Shown here: positions 58,740-64,000 of the stretch, piece by piece
Layout of the letters: every line of letters begins with the position of its first letter
Numbering within the stretch: position 1 is the first letter of the stretch
Source: Bacillus spizizenii TU-B-10
GTDB taxonomy: Bacteria; Bacillota; Bacilli; Bacillales; Bacillaceae
Direction: 5' to 3'
Assembly (NCBI RefSeq): GCF_000227465.1
Contig: NC_016047.1
Location: 1,778,857 to 1,842,856 of the forward strand
DNA length: 64,000 nucleotides
The notes under the pieces: model-generated
What the model was told of the DNA's origin: nothing
Seen by the model: only the letters and a program-made list of their open reading frames with translations
The model's database searches: none
Position numbers and translations under genes: made by a program

Positions 58740-60887
58740 ATGGCTAAAATGAGAGTATACGAATATGCAAAAGCGTTAAATGTTTCAAGTAAGGAAATTT
58801 TGACCGCACTGAAAAACATGGATTTAGAAGTGAATAATCACATGGCCATGCTTGAGGAAAAGGCCATTAAACAGCTTGATGCCAAATATAAAAAAGGCGG
58901 CGCAGCCGCTAAATCTCAAAAGCCAGCAGAAACGAACAAAAACAAACAGCCGCAAGGGATCAATCAGCAATCAGCTGGAAATCAACCAAATAAAATTCGA
59001 GACGGAAAGAAGAATGACGTGCAGAATAATCAATTTAACAAAAACAAGAAGAATAACAACAACAAAAAAAATAAACGCAACCACAACAATAAAAACCAAC
59101 ATCAGCAAAAGCCTGTAAAGCCGAAAAAAGAGCTTCCTGAGAAAATTACATTCTCTGGAACATTAACAGTCGGCGCACTGGCTGAAGAGCTTGGCAAAGA
59201 GCCTTCAGAACTCATTAAAAAGCTGATGCTTCTTGGCGTAATGGCAACCATTAACCAAGAGCTTGATAAAGACACAATTGAACTCATTGCATCAGAATAT
59301 GGTGTTGAAACAGAAGAAGTTATTGTGCTTGAAGAAACAGAGCTGGAAAAATACGAAGAGCCTGATAATGAAGAGGATCTTGAAATTCGTCCTCCTGTCG
59401 TTACGATCATGGGTCACGTTGACCACGGGAAAACGACGCTTCTTGACAGCATTCGTAAAACGAAGGTTGTTGAAGGAGAAGCAGGCGGAATCACTCAGCA
59501 TATTGGTGCTTACCAAATTGAAGAGAACGGCAAGAAAATTACGTTCTTGGATACTCCGGGCCACGCCGCATTTACAACGATGCGTGCACGCGGTGCAGAA
59601 GTAACTGATATTACAATTCTCGTTGTTGCTGCCGATGACGGTGTAATGCCGCAAACAGTAGAAGCGATCAACCATGCAAAAGCAGCTGAGGTTCCTATTA
59701 TCGTTGCTGTGAATAAAATTGATAAAGAATCCGCAAATCCTGACCGTGTGATGCAAGAACTGACGGAATACGGTCTTGTCCCTGAAGCTTGGGGTGGAGA
59801 AACCATTTTTGTTCCGCTTTCCGCTTTAACTGGAAAAGGCATTGATGAACTCGTTGAAATGATTTTGCTTGTCAGTGAAGTAGAAGAACTGAAAGCGAAT
59901 CCGAACCGCCAGGCAAAAGGAACGGTTATTGAAGCAGAACTCGATAAAGGCAGAGGGTCAGTTGCGACATTGCTCGTACAGACTGGAACACTGCATGTCG
60001 GTGATCCGATCGTAGTCGGCAACACATTTGGCCGTGTCCGTGCAATGGTTAACGACATTGGACGCCGTGTGAAAACTGCCGGCCCGTCAACTCCGGTTGA
60101 AATTACCGGTTTGAATGATGTCCCTCAAGCGGGAGACCAATTCCTTGTCTTTAAAGATGAAAAAACAGCTCGTTCTGTCGGGGAAGCCCGTGCTTCGAAA
60201 CAGCTTGAAGAGCAGCGCAGCGATAAAGCGAAGCTTAGTCTTGATGACTTATTCGAGCAAATTAAACAAGGTGATGTAAAAGACATCAACATCATCGTAA
60301 AAGCTGACGTTCAAGGATCTGCTGAAGCTTTAACAGCCGCACTTCAAAAAATTGAAGTAGAAGGCGTTAAAGTGAAAATCATCCATACAGGCGTTGGTGC
60401 AATTACCGAATCTGACATTATCTTGGCATCTGCTTCCAATGCAATTGTTATTGGGTTTAATGTGAGACCGGACGGAAATGCTAAGAGTACGGCTGAAGCT
60501 GAAAATGTAGATATTCGACTTCACCGTATCATTTACAAAGTAATCGATGAGATTGAAGCTGCCATGAAAGGTATGCTTGATCCTGAATATGAAGAAAAAG
60601 TAATTGGTCAAGTAGAGGTACGCCAAACATTCAAAGTATCTAAAATCGGTACAATTGCCGGCGGATATGTTACTGAAGGAACCATTACGCGCGACAGCGG
60701 CCTCCGTTTAATTCGTGACGGCGTCGTCATCTTCGAAGGCGAAGTAGACGTTCTGAAACGCTTTAAAGACGATGTGAAAGAAGTTTCACAAGGCTATGAA
60801 TGTGGTATTACAATTAAGAAATACAATGACATTCGTGAAGGTGACATCCTTGAAGCGTTTGTCATGCAAGAAATTGAAAGAACGTGA
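58740..60887 (+). CDS. infB: Translation initiation factor IF-2
   Basis: IF-2 is the GTPase that positions initiator tRNA and joins the subunits. The 715-residue product has an N-terminal IF2-N helix domain ([23 protein letters not shown]) and a low-complexity Asn/Lys/Gln-rich stretch (about 60-130) that is disordered. It is followed by a second IF2-N domain and the G domain from about 225 ([38 protein letters not shown]). Domains II to IV follow. GGGGGTGAACG precedes ATG 58740. Its stop overlaps the ylxP start. Confidence 0.99.
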   Translation: MAKMRVYEYAKALNVSSKEILTALKNMDLEVNNHMAMLEEKAIKQLDAKYKKGGAAAKSQKPAETNKNKQPQGINQQSAGNQPNKIRDGKKNDVQNNQFNKNKKNNNNKKNKRNHNNKNQHQQKPVKPKKELPEKITFSGTLTVGALAEELGKEPSELIKKLMLLGVMATINQELDKDTIELIASEYGVETEEVIVLEETELEKYEEPDNEEDLEIRPPVVTIMGHVDHGKTTLLDSIRKTKVVEGEAGGITQHIGAYQIEENGKKITFLDTPGHAAFTTMRARGAEVTDITILVVAADDGVMPQTVEAINHAKAAEVPIIVAVNKIDKESANPDRVMQELTEYGLVPEAWGGETIFVPLSALTGKGIDELVEMILLVSEVEELKANPNRQAKGTVIEAELDKGRGSVATLLVQTGTLHVGDPIVVGNTFGRVRAMVNDIGRRVKTAGPSTPVEITGLNDVPQAGDQFLVFKDEKTARSVGEARASKQLEEQRSDKAKLSLDDLFEQIKQGDVKDINIIVKADVQGSAEALTAALQKIEVEGVKVKIIHTGVGAITESDIILASASNAIVIGFNVRPDGNAKSTAEAENVDIRLHRIIYKVIDEIEAAMKGMLDPEYEEKVIGQVEVRQTFKVSKIGTIAGGYVTEGTITRDSGLRLIRDGVVIFEGEVDVLKRFKDDVKEVSQGYECGITIKKYNDIREGDILEAFVMQEIERT

Positions 60888-61162
60888 TCGGATTTGCGGA
60901 GTGTGAATGCATCATTTATGATGCAGGATCGCTAAAAGAAAAGCGTGCCGTTCTGAAGCGGATTTTAACCAGGGTTCAAAACAAGTTCAATGTTTCGATT
61001 TCGGAGATTGGCTATCAGGACACATGGCAAAGGACCAGCTTCGGAATCGCCGCTGTTTCTTCCTCTCGCGTTCAAACAGAAAAAGAACTGCAGCGCGTTC
61101 TGGCGTTTATCGATTCTTTTCCTGAAATTGAACGGACGATCACTAGAACAGAGTGGTTTTAA
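60884..61162 (+). CDS. ylxP: YlxP, DUF503-family protein
   Basis: This is a conserved 92-residue protein of the YlxP/DUF503 family, with no established biochemical activity that I can state. It begins at GTG 60884, which overlaps the infB stop by 4 bases (GTGA). The conserved core is [60 protein letters not shown], a ferredoxin-like fold pattern. The position between infB and rbfA is well conserved in Firmicutes, suggesting a ribosome-related role. Confidence 0.95.
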   Translation: MIGFAECECIIYDAGSLKEKRAVLKRILTRVQNKFNVSISEIGYQDTWQRTSFGIAAVSSSRVQTEKELQRVLAFIDSFPEIERTITRTEWF

Positions 61163-61178
61163 CTTAGAGGTGATTGAA

Positions 61179-61532
61179 TTGAGTATGAGAGCAAACCGTG
61201 TTGGCGAGCAAATGAAAAAAGAACTCGGTGACATTATCAGCCGCAAGCTGAAAGATCCGAGAATTGGTTTTCTGACAGTAACGGATGTGCGTGTATCAGG
61301 TGATTTGCAAATTGCAAAGGTGTATATCTCGGTTCTCGGTGACGAGAAAAAACGGGAGGAAGCGCTGAAAGGGCTGGCAAAAGCGAAAGGATTTATCCGA
61401 TCCGAAATCGGCAGCCGCATCAGACTTCGAAAAACGCCTGAAATTGAATTTGAGTTCGATGAATCAATCGATTACGGAAATCGTATCGAAACACTGATTC
61501 ACGAAATACATTCAGAGAAACCATCTGAATAA
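61179..61532 (+). CDS. rbfA: Ribosome-binding factor A
   Basis: RbfA is a cold-shock-related 30S maturation factor binding near the 16S 5' helix. The 117-residue product ([43 protein letters not shown]) starts at TTG 61179, with TTAGAGGTGA 6 bases upstream. An ATG two codons later is possible. A longer open frame from 60990 overlaps ylxP and is not real. A long-stem terminator follows. Confidence 0.97.
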   Translation: MSMRANRVGEQMKKELGDIISRKLKDPRIGFLTVTDVRVSGDLQIAKVYISVLGDEKKREEALKGLAKAKGFIRSEIGSRIRLRKTPEIEFEFDESIDYGNRIETLIHEIHSEKPSE

Positions 61533-61539
61533 AAAATGG

Positions 61540-61571
61540 AGAGGATAGGCGTATATCGTCTGTCCTCTTTT
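61540..61571 (+). terminator. Intrinsic terminator between rbfA and truB
   Basis: AGAGGATAGGCG (61540-61551) pairs with CGTCTGTCCTCT (61557-61568), 12 base pairs with two G-U pairs around a 5-base loop, followed by TTTC. It lies 7 bases after the rbfA stop. It may be partial, because truB has no clear promoter of its own that I can see. Confidence 0.75.
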
Positions 61572-61615
61572 CTATGTTTTAAAGAGAAAAACTCAAAAGA
61601 AGGAGTGAAAGACAA

Positions 61616-62545
61616 ATGGTTAACGGAGTTCTCCTTTTACATAAACCAGTTGGCATGACATCGCATGACTGTGTCATGAAAATCCGAAAACTGTTAAAAA
61701 CAAAAAAAGTAGGACATACGGGAACGCTCGATCCAGAAGTATCAGGCGTGCTTCCGATTTGTGTGGGAAGGGCGACAAAAATTGTCGAATACTTAACTGA
61801 AAAGTCTAAAACGTATGATGCGGAAATAACGCTTGGCTTTTCAACGACAACTGAGGATCAAACGGGCGAAACGGTTGAAACAAAGCCTGTCAATCAAGAC
61901 ATTGATAAAGCGGAAGTAGAAAAGGTGTTAAACAATTTAAAGGGTAAACAAGAACAAATTCCTCCCATGTATTCCGCTGTAAAAGTAAACGGCAAAAAAT
62001 TATACGAGTACGCAAGAGCAGGGATTGAAGTAGAACGTCCGAAACGCATGATTACCATTGAAGACATCGCCCTGACGACAGAGATTACACATAATGAAGA
62101 AACCGCAAGCTTCCGATTTACAGTGACATGCTCCAAAGGGACCTATGTAAGGACGTTGGCGGTCATGATCGGCGAAAAACTCGGATACCCGGCTCATATG
62201 TCTCATTTAATTCGTACGGCATCCGGAGATTTTTCTCTCGACGAATGCTTTACCTTTGAAGAACTGGAAGCACAGGTCCAGTCCGGAACCGTGGGAGAGC
62301 ATACAGTTCCTATTGAACGTGCGCTCAATCATTTGCCGAAATGGATCATAAGTGATACATTAGCTAAGAAAGTAGAAAATGGGGCTTTGCTTGAGACGCC
62401 CGAGCAGTTTTCTGAAATGACAAGCGAAGACCGCATTGCCGTCTTTACTGAATCCGGAAGCTGTTTGGCGATCTATTTCCCCCATCCTGCAAAAAAAGGG
62501 CTGTTAAAGCCGGCAAAAGTATTGATGCAAAAAAGCGAACAATAG
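61616..62545 (+). CDS. truB: tRNA pseudouridine-55 synthase
   Basis: TruB isomerises uridine 55 in the T-loop of tRNAs. The 309-residue product has the catalytic Asp in VGHTGTLDPEVSGVLPICVGRATK (near residue 40), YDAEITLGFSTTTEDQTGE and KGTYVRTLAVMIGEKLG, then a C-terminal PUA domain. AAGAAGGAGTG precedes ATG 61616. It stands after the rbfA terminator, and ribC starts 18 bases after its stop. Confidence 0.98.
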   Translation: MVNGVLLLHKPVGMTSHDCVMKIRKLLKTKKVGHTGTLDPEVSGVLPICVGRATKIVEYLTEKSKTYDAEITLGFSTTTEDQTGETVETKPVNQDIDKAEVEKVLNNLKGKQEQIPPMYSAVKVNGKKLYEYARAGIEVERPKRMITIEDIALTTEITHNEETASFRFTVTCSKGTYVRTLAVMIGEKLGYPAHMSHLIRTASGDFSLDECFTFEELEAQVQSGTVGEHTVPIERALNHLPKWIISDTLAKKVENGALLETPEQFSEMTSEDRIAVFTESGSCLAIYFPHPAKKGLLKPAKVLMQKSEQ

Positions 62546-62563
62546 AAAAAAGGTGACCGTTCT

Positions 62564-63514
62564 GTGAAGACGATACATATTACACATCCTCATCATTTAA
62601 TCAAAGAGGAGCAGGCAAAGTCTGTGATGGCGTTAGGGTATTTTGACGGCGTTCATCTTGGGCATCAAAAGGTAATCGGCACAGCGAAGCAAATAGCCGA
62701 AGAAAAGGGTCTGGCATTAGCTGTGATGACCTTTCATCCTCATCCTTCTCATGTATTGGGCAGGGATCAGGAGCCAAAGGATCTGATTACGCCTCTGGAA
62801 GACAAAATAAACCAAATTGAACAATTAGGCACAGAGATTCTGTATGTCGTTAAATTTAATGAAGTATTTGCCTCTCTTTCTCCTAAGCAGTTTGCAGACC
62901 AGTATATTATCGGCCTTAATGTACAGCACGCAGTGGCGGGCTTTGACTTTACGTATGGCAAATATGGCAAGGGAACAATGGAAACCATGCCGCATGATTT
63001 AGACGGAAAAGCAGAGTGCACAATGGTAGAAAAATTAACGGAGCAGGATAAAAAAATCAGCTCCTCATATATCCGTACCGCGCTTCAAAACGGAGACGTT
63101 GAATTGGCGAATATCTTGCTCGGACAGCCTTATTTTGTAAAAGGAATTGTCATTCACGGTGATAAAAGAGGGCGGACCATCGGGTTTCCGACAGCAAATG
63201 TCCGTTTAAATAACAGCTATATCGTTCCGCCGACGGGTGTATATGCCGTGAAAGCGGAAGTGAACGGCGAGGTTTACAATGGCGTTTGCAATATCGGCTA
63301 TAAGCCGACGTTTTATGAAAAACGTCCGGAGCAGCCTTCAATCGAGGTCAATCTGTTTGATTTCGATCAGGAAGTATACGGAGCCGCTATAAAAATCGAA
63401 TGGTATAAACGGATTCGGAGCGAGCGGAAATTCAATGGCATCAAAGAATTAACAGAGCAAATTGAGAAGGATAAGCAGGAAGCCATCCGTTATTTCAGCA
63501 ATTTGCGGAAATAA
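62564..63514 (+). CDS. ribC: Bifunctional riboflavin kinase / FAD synthetase
   Basis: RibC (RibF family) phosphorylates riboflavin to FMN and adenylates it to FAD. FMN made by it controls the FMN riboswitch regulon. The 316-residue product has an N-terminal nucleotidyltransferase domain (VMALGYFDGVHLGHQKVIGTAKQ, with GYFDGVHLGH like HxGH ligases) and a C-terminal kinase domain (GDKRGRTIGFPTANV, PTGVYAVKAEVNGEVYNGVCNIGYKPTF). The start is GTG 62564 with AAAAGGTGA upstream. Confidence 0.98.
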   Translation: MKTIHITHPHHLIKEEQAKSVMALGYFDGVHLGHQKVIGTAKQIAEEKGLALAVMTFHPHPSHVLGRDQEPKDLITPLEDKINQIEQLGTEILYVVKFNEVFASLSPKQFADQYIIGLNVQHAVAGFDFTYGKYGKGTMETMPHDLDGKAECTMVEKLTEQDKKISSSYIRTALQNGDVELANILLGQPYFVKGIVIHGDKRGRTIGFPTANVRLNNSYIVPPTGVYAVKAEVNGEVYNGVCNIGYKPTFYEKRPEQPSIEVNLFDFDQEVYGAAIKIEWYKRIRSERKFNGIKELTEQIEKDKQEAIRYFSNLRK

Positions 63515-63547
63515 CATGCAACGCACACAAATTTTATTCTAAAATAT

Positions 63548-63576
63548 TTGCATATGGGCACGATTTTTAGTATGAT
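63548..63576 (+). promoter_or_regulatory. SigA promoter for rpsO
   Basis: TTGCAT (63548-63553) and TATGAT (63571-63576) have a 17-base spacer, 34 bases after the ribC stop. It is a good consensus match. Confidence 0.75.
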
Positions 63577-63940
<364 letters not shown>

Positions 63941-63944
63941 TCGT

Positions 63945-63971
63945 AAAAAGCGGGAGGATTCCCGCTTTTTT
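63945..63971 (+). terminator. Intrinsic terminator after rpsO
   Basis: AAAAAGCGGGA (63945-63955) pairs perfectly with TCCCGCTTTTT (63960-63970) around a 4-base loop, ending in a T-run, just after the rpsO stop. Confidence 0.95.
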
Positions 63972-64000
63972 ATCGTATTAAAGCGAAATTACTTATAACA

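Noticed and set aside
59022..59110. Asn/Lys-rich repetitive stretch as a possible DNA repeat
   Set aside because: It is the disordered linker of IF-2, in frame and common in this family.
59510..60058. 182-residue open frame on the - strand opposite infB
   Set aside because: It is Ser/Thr-rich and low in conservation, as expected of an antisense shadow of a coding gene; no ribosome site was seen.
60990..61178. N-terminal extension of rbfA by 63 residues
   Set aside because: It overlaps ylxP in another frame, has no similarity to RbfA, and the TTG at 61179 has a proper ribosome site.

Overview
The window is a core-genome segment of a low-GC Gram-positive, endospore-former-type bacterium and almost certainly a member of the Bacillus subtilis species complex. 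Gene order, gene lengths and many whole protein sequences match, from memory, the trmD-to-rpsO stretch of B. subtilis. Scattered substitutions relative to the type strain as I remember it (for example in FlhF, RnhB and FlhG) suggest a close relative rather than the laboratory strain itself; this was not checked by alignment. Every gene I accept is on the + strand.

Layout. 1-5000: end of trmD, rplS with a structured leader, rbgA, rnhB (broken by a one-base insertion), and the flagellar-export-like pair ylqG-ylqH. 5000-15650: sucCD, dprA, topA, trmFO, then the codV-clpQ-clpY-codY operon. 15650-42520: the fla/che operon of 32 genes. It encodes the rod, MS ring, C ring, export apparatus, hook, chemotaxis core, the flagellar sigma factor SigD and the motility modulators SwrD and SwrB. 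42520-56200: rpsB-tsf, pyrH-frr, uppS-cdsA-dxr-rasP-proS, and polC. 56200-64000: the rimP-nusA-rnpM-ylxQ-infB-ylxP-rbfA translation/transcription operon, then truB, ribC and rpsO.

How it works together. The early part serves translation and ribosome maturation (TrmD, L19, RbgA), the TCA cycle (SucCD) and DNA topology and uptake (TopA, DprA). CodY senses branched-chain amino acids and GTP and lies immediately upstream of fla/che, which is known to be repressed by CodY. The fla/che operon builds the hook-basal body and supplies the CheY/CheA/CheB/CheC/CheD/CheW circuitry, and near its end encodes SigD, which turns on late flagellar genes. The last third handles ribosomal proteins, nucleotide, lipid and isoprenoid precursors, the replicative polymerase, and initiation/elongation factors.

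Regulation visible in the sequence includes several SigA-type promoters with 16-18 bp spacing, intrinsic terminators, and structured leaders before rplS, rpsB, rimP-nusA and rpsO. No mobile element, tRNA, rRNA, prophage or CRISPR array was seen. I do not see a wholly new multi-gene system. The most noteworthy signals are the rnhB frameshift at a catalytic codon, the stand-alone FliK-like/FlhB-tail-like pair ylqG-ylqH, a hairpin holding the Shine-Dalgarno region before swrD, and two strong hairpins without U-tracts flanking polC.
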